A stretch of 64,000 bases of DNA from Psococerastis gibbosa (taxonomy: Eukaryota; Arthropoda; Insecta; Psocodea; Psocidae): contig OZ020487.1 of NCBI GenBank assembly GCA_963971405.1, forward strand, positions 30,179,371 to 30,243,370. Direction: 5' to 3'. The notes below the pieces were generated by a model. The model made no database searches and was not told where the DNA came from. It was given only the letters and a program-made list of their open reading frames with translations. Shown here piece by piece: positions 9,401-17,165 of the stretch. The number at the start of each line of letters is the position of its first letter. Position 1 is the first letter of the stretch. The position numbers and the translations under genes were made by a program.

Positions 9401-11430
9401 ATAATTATGTGAATTTAAAATAAATCGTCGGAGCCGTTTTGGAGAGATTAGTTTTTATTCGTATTTTGGTGGTGTTTAAAATAAAACCTCCCAAAATGAA
9501 ATTATTCGAAAAATAAAAATAAAATACAATTGGACAATAATTTTTTAACCTACAAGCCAATTTTCATCAAATTTCATCAATTACTTTGACCGCAAATCGA
9601 GTTACCGGCCATCAGACCGCCATTTTGTCGGATCCTAGGATCTCAAAGTATGCAAAAGGTTCAAATCTCACCATCACTATGCTTTCCTTATTCTTATGTG
9701 CAAGTAAGAAAGAAATAATGTATCTTAGAATAAGGATATTAGCCGAAAAACTACCGAGCCTACCTAACTTGCAGCGGCACTCGTTGGGGCGCTTGCAGTA
9801 CCCCTGTAGGGGGTCGCAGCCCTTCTTGCAGATGGGCACGTCACACACATCCCCCGTCCACCCCGTCAGGCACTTCACCTCGCCGTTGTCGTCGCATGTG
9901 TAGTGACTGTGCTCGTTCTGAAGTGCTGGAACTTCGCAAGCCTGGAACGATTAATAATTTGTCATTAAGTTTACCAAGCATGACCAGAAAATGTAGCAGG
10001 TGTGGGATTCGAACTAACAATCGGCTTCGATGGCAAGGTGGTAGCGTGCTTGTACTTGTGCGAGTCACTGCGCGCCATGCGATCGGAGACGTGTCGTAGC
10101 TCAGCACAAGTATTAATTTACTCATTGAGGCGACTGAAGAGGTCAATCGGATACATTCATTAAATTGCTTGTATGCGATTAACCTTTAAAAAAAAAAAAA
10201 AAAAAAAAAACCTTGCGGGTGAAAGTCAGAGTCTGTACTACTACTCAACATGTCGTGACTGAATATACGACTTCCAAAGTTATGGTCTTAAATGACTGCT
10301 GAAGGATATGTCACGAAAGCTTAAGTAAATGCGCTACCCCATGTACATACTGTACGTATCTGCGACTCTGCGTGCCCCAATACTAAAATAAAATAAATGT
10401 ATACTCTGATGAGTCGAATGCTATGGGAACATCGCAGACACAGTTAATATTAGGTACCAGTAATAATGTATAGCGCAATACTCTTCAGTTTCAGGTTTTA
10501 GCCAATCGCCAGCCTGTCGGCAGTCCTTACAGGTATTAGGTAGCCTACGATTTTATGGTATGAAATTAAACACCCCCGCACCTTCGAATGTTGTTTGAAT
10601 GGCAATAAATTTTATTAAACAATTATGTGAGATAGGATAAATGGTCGTGGAAGCTGAGTTTTTTTTGACATTGACAATTAAGTGAGGTTCCTACCAAGTA
10701 GGCGTAATAAATGGGATAATAAAAAGTGCACAATTAATACGAAATAAATATAAATATAGCCACAATTTTCAGAAGCAGAAGTTGCTGTAACTTTCGACTG
10801 TTGGTAGGACCCAACTTTTTTTTGTTAGCAGCCCCCAGGAATTGGAAGACTTAATAAGTGGATAAACCGGCCGCCATACCAAGTTGAATCCAGCGGACCA
10901 GAGCAGGTTCAAAGCTGCAGATAAATTGGTAGTGTGCACAGTGCCGGTAGGGAAACATGGTAGGACTTGTCCTGGTCACCTCCGAACTAATCGTGTGACT
11001 TCACTGTGTTTCCCAAGTGGTTCGGAATCCACTATAATCAGGAGGTCCACTGGAGTCCTATGGGCCCACACCGTGGCCTGGGACTGTGTCAAACCATACT
11101 ACTACTAATAAGTGGATACTAGGCTTTCATAGAACCCCACTCACGGGTTATTGAAGTCCACCGACCCTAGCCAAAAATATAAGATTTCAGTAGAGACTAA
11201 GAAACACTTGCAGGTACATATTGCACGTCATCAAGAACAAAATATATTTTTTGGTCCCTCTCGGGGTGGGAATGGGATGTGAGTATAAGAGTTTTTGCAG
11301 GAAATCGTGTATTTTGCCTCACCTGTTTTTTCCACTTTGGGACATAACGTGTTCTGGCAGTCGACACCAACTCTAGAGCACAGCACATCACCGTTAACAA
11401 GGCAAAATGTTTTATTACTAATGACGCCAT
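246..11430 (-). CDS. Secreted DOS-motif / Delta-like EGF protein, 8 exons (C901/DLK-like)
   Basis: Joining 11430-11323, 9941-9764, 8739-8620, 7684-7624, 6418-6288, 2876-2685, 2422-2289 and 473-246 gives 1152 nt with no stop until a terminal TGA, a 383-residue protein. Every junction is AG/GT and every phase matches. Residues 1-25 look like a signal peptide. Residues 50-69 (HYTC...GEVKCLTGWTGDVC) match the C-terminal half of a DSL domain. Three EGF pairs follow (72-133, 136-197, 200-261), each opening with PIC and carrying the P-G-C-x-x-G-x-C signature of DOS-type repeats. One more EGF lies at about 268-304. The tail from 309 is Thr-rich, then acidic. Known family: C901, DLK and OSM-11-type proteins are non-canonical Notch ligands or modulators acting outside the cell. 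No transmembrane segment is visible, so the product is either secreted or has another 3' exon. The assignment to this group is strong; orthology to a named gene is inferred. Confidence 0.82.
516..1379 (+). mobile_element. Rep-A element, full copy 1
   Basis: Full-length copy in intron 7 of the DOS gene. It starts TTGCTTTCCAATTTATAG and ends at AAACTCGGACCGGTTCTT, the two ends shared by all complete copies. Conserved internal blocks are AAGCTTTGTGATGGTCGAAA, a CTGT microsatellite, a poly-C tract near 1254-1266 and GTGACGTCA next to it. Small ORFs recur in several copies but are broken in others, so I do not call a protein. Confidence 0.85.
1685..1833. mobile_element. Foldback element, copy 1
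   Basis: A nearly perfect inverted repeat running from AGGCGGGGTTTCCACAT to its complement ATGTGGAAACCCCGCCT. The centre contains TAGCAGACATTAAAGAC...GTCTGCTACCACGTC, the core common to five foldback copies in this window. Confidence 0.85.
1841..2012 (-). mobile_element. SINE-C copy 1 (tRNA-derived)
   Basis: Minus-strand copy. The head region reads GGCAAGGTGGTAGCGTGC (box A-like), followed by TGCGCGAGTCTG and CGGAGACGTGTCGTAACTC. The far end is A-rich on the element strand. Confidence 0.75.
2289..2422 (-). CDS. DOS gene exon 7: last EGF repeat
   Basis: The acceptor is TCTCTAG and the donor is AAG|GTAAATAC. It encodes residues 264 (split) to 308: a six-cysteine EGF repeat with C268, C275, C281, C293, C295 and C304, including ENAGTC and CICADTHTG. 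It lacks the PGC signature, so it is an ordinary EGF rather than a DOS repeat. Confidence 0.86.
2480..2639. repeat. Two poly-G tracts in intron 6
   Basis: The 262-nt intron 6 contains runs of 12 G (2480-2491) and 13 G (2627-2639) on the plus strand, i.e. poly-C in the transcript. Such runs recur in several repeats of this window, but I could not match the sequence between them to any of those families. Confidence 0.6.
2685..2876 (-). CDS. DOS gene exon 6: whole EGF pair C
   Basis: The acceptor is TTGTACAG and the donor is CAAG|GTAACC. It encodes residues 200-263: PICNETCSKEHGYC, GECRCKVGWWGEQC, YPYPGCKHGSC, WECNCEEGWGG and IFCDQ. Pairs A and B are each split by an intron but pair C is not. 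This pair is the closest of the three to the first two EGF repeats of classical Delta/Serrate ligands. Confidence 0.9.
3095..3640 (-). mobile_element. Rep-A element, degenerate copy
   Basis: Diverged minus-strand copy in intron 5. Recognisable blocks are GTTCCATGGTTAGTAGTTGT (about 3116-3135), GTGAATTTAAAAGAAAT (3374-3390), the GCCGTTT block and GAAATCGAAATTTTCGG near 3595. Confidence 0.65.
3641..4479. other. Intron 5 sequence with nothing recognised
   Basis: AT-rich, no exon-like stretch, no known repeat family of this window. The small ORF at 3897-4166 has no recognisable motif. Confidence 0.4.
4480..4661 (+). repeat. Rep-D interspersed repeat, copy 1
   Basis: Shares GGTAAGCATGTCTGAACTTG...CATTGGCACTTGTA and a TTTGCCAATATCGAAAAATTC block with sequences at 11632, 21962, 53637 and (reversed) 55030. 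It ends in an AAAT-type tail that abuts a SINE-B. Confidence 0.6.
4662..4872 (-). mobile_element. SINE-B copy 1 (tRNA-derived)
   Basis: On the element strand it has a tRNA-like head with a box A-like block and box B (GGTTCGAGTCCC), then a conserved body (GGAGGGCATGTAAAGCAGGC, GGGCTTTATAGCCCTAACTC) and an (ATTT)n tail. This copy is complete, about 210 bp. Confidence 0.85.
4950..5000 (-). mobile_element. Rep-A terminal fragment
   Basis: GTTGAAATCTCAAAATGAAC and GACCATCACACAGCTTTCC match the end region of minus-oriented Rep-A copies. A foldback element follows immediately. Confidence 0.6.
5005..5167. mobile_element. Foldback element, copy 2
   Basis: Inverted repeat; the arms contain CGTCAACGAAAAATTGAAAA and its complement. 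The core has GACGTGGTAGCAGAATTTTT...AATGTCTGCTAAAACGTC, as in the other foldbacks. Confidence 0.8.
5368..5943. mobile_element. hAT-like MITE with internal tandem units
   Basis: Terminal inverted repeats CATTGGCGTCAAT / complement of ATTTACGTCAATG are flanked by an identical 8-bp duplication TTGAAACT (5360-5367 and 5944-5951). An 8-bp duplication is typical of hAT transposition. There is no transposase, so it is non-autonomous. Inside are four imperfect units containing TCTCCCCCG, AGAAAAAA, GGGCCCAAATTAGTGAGG and TTTTACGCATATT, spaced about 75-120 bp. Confidence 0.7.
5400..5750. repeat. Imperfect tandem repeats inside the MITE
   Basis: Repeated blocks (CCC)CCGGGGGTCTCCCCCG, AGAAAAAAATT and AGTGAGGTTTTACG occur near 5422, 5495, 5578 and 5700. 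Confidence 0.65.
5952..6287. other. End of intron 5, nothing recognised
   Basis: No repeat or exon recognised; the 83-residue ORF at 5984-6235 has no motif. Confidence 0.35.
6288..6418 (-). CDS. DOS gene exon 5: rest of EGF pair B
   Basis: The acceptor is TTCTCAG and the donor is C|GTAAGTT. It encodes Ser156 (split) to Thr199: CRLGWSGETCKEC, LPGCQQGYC, LECKCKTGYTG and LC. The last repeat has GYTG where pairs A and C have GWxG. The intron that splits pair B falls a few residues earlier than the one that splits pair A. Confidence 0.86.
6742..6920 (+). mobile_element. SINE-B copy 2
   Basis: Plus-strand copy in intron 4. Head GTAGAGTAGTGATACAGACT, box B GGTTCGAGTCCCACACT, body shortened between TTGCTAC and TTGTAAAGCAGGCGG, tail ATTTATTTATTT. 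Confidence 0.85.
6921..7623. other. Rest of intron 4, nothing recognised
   Basis: Two small ORFs (6998-7186 and 7200-7406) show no motif or splice context. No repeat family recognised. Confidence 0.35.
7624..7684 (-). CDS. DOS gene exon 4: EGF pair B, first 20 residues
   Basis: This short 61-nt exon has a CAG acceptor and a CAG|GTAAAT donor. Phase 1 in and phase 2 out match the neighbouring exons. It encodes PICRLDCHATRGYCDWPGEC, the same PIC...GYC...EC opening found in pairs A and C. It is too short to be seen as an open frame by itself; the support is the splice sites, the phase and the homology to the other pairs. Confidence 0.8.
7727..7900 (+). mobile_element. SINE-B copy 3
   Basis: Copy in intron 3 with a shortened head, starting near TTAGTGGTACAGACTCC. 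Box B GGTTCGAGTCCCA is intact and the body lacks a central block. Tail is ATTTATTTATT. Confidence 0.85.
7901..8619. other. Rest of intron 3, nothing recognised
   Basis: AT-rich intronic sequence; no repeat or exon recognised. Confidence 0.35.
8620..8739 (-). CDS. DOS gene exon 3: EGF pair A, second half
   Basis: The acceptor is TTTCAG and the donor is C|GTAAGTT. It encodes the end of Gly96 to Glu135, with FYGEFCNKC, LPGCQHGYC, FECLCEDGWDG and LFC. The PGCxHGxC and CxCxxGWxGxxC spacing is that of the second repeat in DOS pairs. A SINE fragment sits only about 35 bp upstream of the acceptor. Confidence 0.87.
8774..8882 (+). mobile_element. 5S-type SINE, long-tail variant, 5' truncated
   Basis: Contains CCAAGGGGTTCGGAATC and AATCAGGAGGT shared with the 5S-headed SINEs, then CAACTCCCCTTCTCCCTGAG and GCCTCAAGTTAA, a tail shared only with 38100-38218. 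It lies just upstream of exon 3 of the DOS gene. Confidence 0.65.
9222..9600 (-). mobile_element. Rep-A element, degenerate fragment
   Basis: Blocks AGAAAAATTATTTTTTAGTC, CTACAATATAATTATGTGAA, CGGAGCCGTTTTGGAGA and TTTCATCAAATTTCATC match the middle of minus-oriented Rep-A copies. Confidence 0.65.
9764..9941 (-). CDS. DOS gene exon 2: half-DSL module and first half of EGF pair A
   Basis: The acceptor is TTCCAG at 9947-9942 and the donor is G|GTAGG at 9763. It encodes residues 37-95 plus one base. It starts ACEVPAL, continues through HYTCDDNG and CLTGWTGDVC, then PICKKGCDPLQGYC and NECRC. The first part aligns with the C-terminal half of DSL domains; the N-terminal half of DSL is not seen here or in the upstream intron. 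Local GC content is clearly higher than in the flanks. Confidence 0.85.
9976..10253 (-). mobile_element. SINE-B copy, split by a SINE-C
   Basis: The SINE-B parts are 9976-10020 (AAGCATGACCAGAAAATGTA, GTGGGATTCGAACTAACAA) and 10211-10253 (CCTTGCGGGTGAAAGTCAGA). A SINE-C lies between them, so SINE-C inserted later. Confidence 0.75.
10021..10210 (+). mobile_element. SINE-C copy 2, with poly-A tail
   Basis: Reads CTTCGATGGCAAGGTGGTAG (box A-like), GCGATCGGAGACGTGTCGTA, CGACTGAAGAGGTCAATCGG and ends in a run of about 23 A (10188-10210). It is inserted inside a SINE-B. The long A run suggests a recent retroposition. Confidence 0.82.
10254..10864. other. Intron 1 sequence, nothing recognised
   Basis: No exon for a missing N-terminal half of the DSL domain is seen, and no repeat family was recognised. 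Confidence 0.35.
10865..11105 (+). mobile_element. 5S-headed SINE copy 1 with target-site duplication
   Basis: A 241-bp element flanked by an exact 13-bp duplication TAATAAGTGGATA (10852-10864 and 11106-11118). The head contains CCGCCATACCAAGTTGAATC and, spaced as in 5S rRNA, the start resembles GCC..CG.CCATACCA.G.TGAAT. The tail is (ACT)n. The small ORF on it is not a gene. Confidence 0.88.
11323..11430 (-). CDS. DOS gene exon 1: start codon and signal peptide
   Basis: The ATG is at 11430-11428 in a good context (cacaATGG). It encodes 36 residues beginning MASLVIKHFALL, a hydrophobic stretch to about residue 22 and then STA, a plausible signal-peptidase site. The exon ends in CAG before GTGAGG at 11322, phase 0. 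The ORF in another frame that starts at 11467 has no such features and was not used. Confidence 0.78.
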
Positions 11431-11631
11431 TGTGAAGTTTGTTCTTCCTATAAATTCCGTCTATCAACTAAATATAAAATGTTCACGATAAGTCACAAAT
11501 ACTGTACAATTGGTACCACACATAAGCGAATACTTTTATTGTGACTTTCTGACCAAATTTTTTAAATGTTTACATAGTAATAGGGTTAGTATACTTTAGT
11601 TCGAAAGACGCCATTTAAGTCAGACGACTAC

Positions 11632-11760
11632 TGGAGGGTTTGGCTTGTCCATTGTCACTTGTTTGACATCGAGGACCAGTGGATGGGAACCAGTTTGCCA
11701 ATGGCCGAAAATTCATGCGTATACAATAACAATACTGTCAGAATATATCGAGGGGGGTCA
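11632..11760 (+). repeat. Rep-D repeat, copy 2
   Basis: Contains GGCTTGTCCATTGTCACTTG, TTGACATCGAGGACCAGTGG and TTTGCCAATGGCCGAAAATT shared with the 53637 copy. It is diverged and partial. Confidence 0.5.
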
Positions 11761-12039
11761 TTAGCAGAGCTAAGTTCAATGGGCAACTTCAAGCAGGCCT
11801 ACGTCTTTAAACAATAATAATTTCCCAATGGTAATCAGGGGGAAGGTGGGCATGCTTTCTTATTTTCCAACAGTGGAAACAGAAACTATTTCGCCCAGAA
11901 TAAAGAATTTTTTTATTAACACCTATTCGTAAATATGAGACCAGAAAATTGAATTTTAAGCTTGGTTGGATTGTAAGGGCTGGCTTGTTTCACACGTGGT
12001 GGTGTTCACGTTTCATTTTTATGCCTCTTGAGAATTGCG

Positions 12040-12850
12040 TTGCTACGTATTTAAATGCGATATAAGCTATACAGTGCAATGTCCAGAAAAATATTTAGTT
12101 CATTAAAAGTCTCAGACGCTTAAAAAGTATGCTAACATCAGATCTAAAAAAGCAGTTAGTTCAGCCCCTGATATTCCCACTATTTGATTATGGTGACGTT
12201 ATCTTCAAAGACTTGACAAGCAGTGAGGCCAATCGATTACAAAAACTTCAGAACTCCTGCCTCCGTTATGTACTTAACTTAAATAATCTACGTGATCACG
12301 TGACCCCCTCACTACATCTCCATAAACTGGTTAAAACTCAACTACAGGCGTGATTTTCACCATGCATGTCTGATACACAAAATCTTGAAATCGCAATCAC
12401 CACAATATCTGTTTTCACTATTCTCTCCGCTCTCGTCTGGCAGATACAACACCAGATCTGATAATCTTCTTCTTATACCCCTATTGCACACCAAAATCCA
12501 CCACTCCTCATTCTCTATTTCATCTCCAGTACTATGGAACTCTTTACCAGCAGAGATTCGCGACAGCGCCGCCACAGCAACATTTAAGTCCAAAGTATTG
12601 AAGTTCCTTTTAGCAAAGCATTCTGAACAGCATCAGCCCGGGTTAAATGATTAGGGATATGAATGATGGATGCATTTAAGTACGTATGTTAATATGAATG
12701 GGTAATTAAAATAGAATAAGAAATAATTATACACTCAACATGTAAAGACAGTTTAGTGTAAGAAAGGGCCATTGGCCCTAACTACACTGTTCAATAAAGA
12801 CATTTTATTATTATTATTATTATTATTATGATTATAATTATTATTACAGT
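12040..12850 (+). mobile_element. LINE remnant: reverse-transcriptase C-terminus and 3' end
   Basis: A 5'-truncated non-LTR retrotransposon. One frame (12129-12353) has PLFDYGDVIF and NRLQKLQNSCLRYVLNL; a second frame (12385-12654) continues with TRSDNLLLIP and SSPVLWNSLPAEIRDSA. These are typical of the end of Jockey-like reverse transcriptases. The two frames do not join, so the copy is broken by a frameshift near 12355. A polyadenylation-like AATAAAGACATTTTATT leads into a (TTA)n tail at 12806-12829. Confidence 0.8.
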
Positions 12851-12963
12851 AGTTTATAAATTTGCCTCTTTAAGATAGCAATGACAAACTCTTCTCAGCG
12901 TAAGAGGAAAATTGGGAAACAGATAGGTCTGTTTCGAATTCTTCTAAATAAACAAAATAGCCT

Positions 12964-13158
12964 AGATAAATAAATAAATGTTCTATTACCGAGCCAACCT
13001 AGTGGAGTAGGGCTGTAAAGCCCTCTCTTACACCAACTAGGAAGGCCCAGGACCGAATGCTTTCCATGCCATCCGAAAATGTAGCAAGTATGGGACTCGA
13101 ATCAACAACCTTTCGGGTGAAAGTTGGAGGCTGTACCACTATTCTATATGTCCTGACA
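12964..13158 (-). mobile_element. SINE-B copy 4
   Basis: Minus-strand copy, complete: AATAAATAAATG tail side, GGGCTGTAAAGCCCTCTCT, box B complement GGGACTCGAATCAACAACC, head end CTATATGTCCTGACA. Confidence 0.85.
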
Positions 13159-13860
13159 GCCTAGATGAGTTGGTAGTTGTCGCAGAGATCGTAGGCATAC
13201 TGCAGTTTAGTCATCCACAAATTAAAATGAAACTTTTGGTGGCTTTTGAACAAGATTCTTAGCGCTATGCTGAGTAGCCTATTTTGAGTTTCAACATTTT
13301 TGCATGAAGCCCCATTGGGGATTTCCCCTGTTAAATTGTCAGCCATTTTTATTTTCTTATTATGTCGTGATTGAAAGTTTGAAATGTTCGTTTCTTATAG
13401 AGCAGTAATTAAAAGTAAGACATTTTCAGCATAATGAGTTTTATAATAGGTAAGGAAAGAACGTAAGTGATACCCTATTAAAATCTTGATTTGGATCGAA
13501 CTATAAGTTGCTTCAAGTTATTAATGACTACGAAAATTTCATGCGGCATAAAGTTTATTAATCAGTTTTGATCATAAAAGGTGAATGCGCTTAATTTAAT
13601 TCCCTTCCGTATCATATTGGTATTATTGATCTACAATACTTTGTAGTACAATACAATGAAGTTATTATGTCTCGCATTTAGTGTCTATGATATAAAAAAA
13701 AAGTTTGAATAACTAGCGTAGGTGTTGTTCAAGACATAATGATCTTTTTTTTCTATTAAAAGACTACCGGCAAGTACAGTGGGAGATTTGTCCAATAATT
13801 AAAAATGTAGGCGAGTTCATGAAAATTGTACCTGGCGTACTTACTTCATTATTAATTAAT
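13159..13860. other. Spacer, nothing recognised
   Basis: AT-rich sequence without a supported gene or a known repeat family of this window. Confidence 0.35.
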
Positions 13861-13861
13861 G

Positions 13862-14120
13862 ATAAATAATTTTGTTCTACTACTAAGCCTATCTAACGAG
13901 CGATACAGCCCTCTCTGAAACTGAGAAGGCCGGGGGGGGGGGGGGGGGGAGGCTGCCCATCCCCCAATTTGGTAAATCTATTGTGAATTAATTTATTCCG
14001 CTCTGATTTAATCGATCCTACGTATGTTTTTCCTATTTTGACCCACAACTACCCCCCCCCCCCCAATGGGCTGGATGGAGGACCGCCTACGTTAAAAGCC
14101 CTCCAAAGCATGCCGATAAA
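13862..14120 (-). mobile_element. SINE-B copy, interrupted and degenerate
   Basis: GTTCTACTACTAAGCCTATC and CCCTCTCTGAAACTGAGAAGG (13873-13932), then an insert of about 135 bp bounded by a G-run (13934-13949) and a C-run (14053-14065), then GGACCGCCTACG and CCCTCCAAAGCATG. Confidence 0.55.
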
Positions 14121-14324
14121 ATGCAATAATAATAATTATTATTATTAACGCCCGGGTTATTGGGAAAAGTGCTGTAAAGAATGAAAGCACATAGCTATGC
14201 ACAATGACCGCTTGCATTACATGCCCCATAAAGCATGGCCTAAAAATCTTAAACAAATGAGTGAGCCTAGATTTAACACTAGAAAAGTACCTAGTCAAAG
14301 TGTTACAATATTGCAGCGGGCCGT

Positions 14325-14442
14325 CTAATAGTAAATCAACCTGGGGTTAAAAATGTAAACAATATATTTTTTAAATGCAAAAGGCAACTCTAGCATTGTT
14401 CATTTTACATTTTTAACCGCGGGTTAAGCTATTACTAAACGG
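14325..14442. mobile_element. Short inverted-repeat element
   Basis: Arms TAATAGTAAATCAACC / GGGGTTAAAAATGTAAA pair with TTTACATTTTTAACCGCGG and GGTTAAGCTATTACTAAAC. Looks like a small hairpin MITE; no duplication was identified. Confidence 0.55.
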
Positions 14443-15285
14443 TATGGTAGGCCCGCAGGTGCAAAGTGAAAAAATTATGTAATATTGGATGTTAGTGAAG
14501 TGTATGGTATTCACAAGTCCACTTTTATTCTGCTCAATTACCAACTTAAAAATTAATAGTCACTGGCAGCGCACGAGCCAAGTCACGTCAATCAATCATA
14601 CTTTTAAAAAAAGAAAGTGAATGCCACAGACTATTTACAAGGGAAGGACGAATAAGCTTTTGGCTTTTCCGGGAATTCACTTAAAACTTGCTCCACAGTT
14701 TTTGAACATTTTCACTCCATTTCCCCCCGATTTTCGAGCTGAAAAATTGTTTATAGCTGGCTGAACTGTACCGAAGACTCCGAAATACTGACTGAGACAT
14801 TGACCCTGGCCTTGTCGTACCTACTGACCTGCATTTCACGACCGCCTCTCTCCAGTGGCGGTACCTACTTACCCGCTCCAGACATTCTAGCATGCTGAGA
14901 AGTCAGGGAATTCCAAATTTAGTGAATTGAAGGAATATTTTTTGAGTGCTTCTGGAGTCCGATCATAGCGATTTGGGATTATTATAGTACCAAGGTTTAT
15001 TAAATTGTTCTAAACAAATGAGTGAAAAATGCGGGGGAAATCCAAATTGATAAATTAATATTTTTATTTTTGGTGAGTTTTCAATTTTTTCTCCCCTGGG
15101 TGTAGGCACATTAATTACAATTATTATTATATTTCAAAATTCTACCTGTACGTTTTAATGTTTATTAGTATTTCCTTCAATTAATAAACAATGCAACCAT
15201 TCTGCTGTATTCCAATAATATATTAATTTGAATTACCCGAGCAAATTTTAACACCTTAGTACGACGGTATTTTTTATTTATTTAT
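14443..15285. other. Spacer, nothing recognised
   Basis: No supported gene; the 70-residue minus ORF at 14681-14893 has no recognisable domain. Confidence 0.35.
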
Positions 15286-15456
15286 TAAAAAAAAAGATTA
15301 ATCGCGTACAAACAATTTAATGAATGTATCCGATTGACCTCTTCAGTCGCCTCTTTAGGTTAGTACCCGTGTTGACTTACACACGTCTCCGATCGCATGG
15401 CGTGTTAGGACTCGCATAAGTGCAAGCACGTTACCACCTGGCCATCGAAGTCGTTA
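15286..15456 (-). mobile_element. SINE-C copy 3
   Basis: GATTAATCGCGTACAAACAA, GACCTCTTCAGTCGCCTCTT, CACGTCTCCGATCGCATGG and ACCTGGCCATCGAAG: a complete minus-strand copy. Confidence 0.8.
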
Positions 15457-15784
15457 TTATTAGTATTAAAAAATAAACCCCGGCATTATAATAATTCCAA
15501 ATCGCCATGATTGGCTAATCTACATGTCCTGACTCTATGTAGCCTATTGGAACATAGGGGTGCCGCTTTACTGCTTAACAATAAATACAGAAAAGATTCT
15601 GAATTCACCCAGTTGTTGCAATGCATAGTGGTGCGTTAGTATTCCTATTGAAAACTTTTCTAAGCGTGGTGAGACCGGCCCTTAATCTAGAGTAGTACCA
15701 CTTGAATGGTGGCCATTTGAAGAACATTTCTTATGGTATATCCCACTGTATTTTCCTTCAATTACTTCAGCCTATAGCCTAGGT

Positions 15785-16193
15785 CAGGGGTTCTCAAGAA
15801 AAAGTTTCGGTGGCTCCTTAAAAAAATTTTAAACGTAGCATTGGCTCCCCATATACTCGTATGTGACTACATGTATTTATACGAGTATAAGAAGGCAATT
15901 TACCAGTAGTAAATATTTATTTAATGCGATTTACAGTATATAATGAAGAAAAAAGCAAACTTTATTTATATTATTAGTCAAAAAGTCACTTGATAGAAAC
16001 TCGAAGTTTGGCATTTTTTTTTTGTGCATGCTTACGCCCATGTTTTTTGCAAAATTCCTGAAAAATTCTGGCATTAAGAGCTATGCTTTTTATCTATAAC
16101 GAATAACTCTTTTTTCTCGCAATGCCCCCCCCCCCCCTGGAAGAGGCCCATGGCTCCCTGCGGAGCCGTGGGCTCACCATTTGAGAATGCCTG
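15785..16193. mobile_element. hAT-like non-autonomous transposon
   Basis: Terminal inverted repeats CAGGGGTTCTCAAG and complement of TTTGAGAATGCCTG. CAGGGGTTCTCAA is a well-known hAT terminus type. It is flanked by GCCTAGGT and GTCTAAGT, which match at 6 of 8 positions, consistent with an aged 8-bp duplication. Internal GGCTCCTT / GGGAGCC blocks also mirror each other. No transposase. Confidence 0.8.
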
Positions 16194-16678
16194 GTCTAAG
16201 TGTTGTGCTGTATGTTGTCTTGAATTATTATCCTTTCATTTCCTGTGAGCGGTGTCTCGGCTAGTAGTATTATTTAGGCTTTTTTTTTAGGTTTTTACCC
16301 TATACTGCATATAATTTTAAGAGCTATAGAAAATTAATACGTTAATACGTTACAGTAAACTACATTGAGCAATACGGAAGACAATGGAAGGCGGAAAAAG
16401 CAGTGTGTTTCTTAGCGTAATGTATTGGAACATTTAGAGTACGTGTATATTGAAAATGCATTAGAAACGCCCATTGAAAATGGGTTTGTCGCGTAAAAAT
16501 GTAAATGCGGATGAATGCTGATTAACTGAAACTGTTATCCAACCTGGTGAAAAGGCAATTAATTGCGTAAATGTGTAACACGGTGGAGAAATTAATGGTA
16601 TTCTGATTGATCGCCCTCGTTCATGGCAGTAGATGTCTCGTTCTTTAAGAGCGGCGTAGGGCATGCAGAGTAGTGGTA
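16194..16678. other. Spacer, nothing recognised
   Basis: No gene or repeat recognised apart from the 3' flank of the hAT-like element. Confidence 0.35.
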
Positions 16679-16866
16679 CGGTTCTATTACTAAGCCAACC
16701 TAGCGGAGTTGGAGCTATAAAGCCCTCTCTAACACTCAAGTAGGAAGGCCTGGACCACCTGCTTTACATACCTTCCGAAGCATAGCCAGAAAATTTAGTA
16801 AGTGTGGGACTCGAACCAACAACCTTTCGGGTGAAAGGTGGACCACCACTCTACATGTCCAGACAT
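16679..16866 (-). mobile_element. SINE-B copy 5
   Basis: GTTCTATTACTAAGCCAACC, AAGCCCTCTCTAACACTCAA, GGGACTCGAACCAACAACC and CTCTACATGTCCAGACA. The (ATTT)n tail is missing. Confidence 0.82.
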
Positions 16867-17165
16867 TATCCTTTTATTGTATACAGATCACGTTCCATGA
16901 CCGGCAAATCAGGGCAGTGACTACCACTTGCAAAAAAGTCGAGGAAAACTTCTCCTGTGAAATTTGATCTGTAATTTTATAAAATGGTTTTCCCACTCCG
17001 GCTGTTAATATACCGCACATACGGTACTTATTTCTAGCGGATTCCGAGTTGGTGGCTCCATAATAGGTTTTTGGTTCATCAGACTTAATTAGTTCATGGA
17101 GTAGTCAACTAAGGCCTACTAATATGCCGTAGAATAACAGTTATTAATTTTATTTTATTTTTTAG

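Noticed and set aside
11231-11467. Alternative start of the DOS gene in another frame (MIDGIYRKN...)
   Set aside because: It lacks a signal peptide and does not keep phase with exon 2; the frame from 11430 does both.
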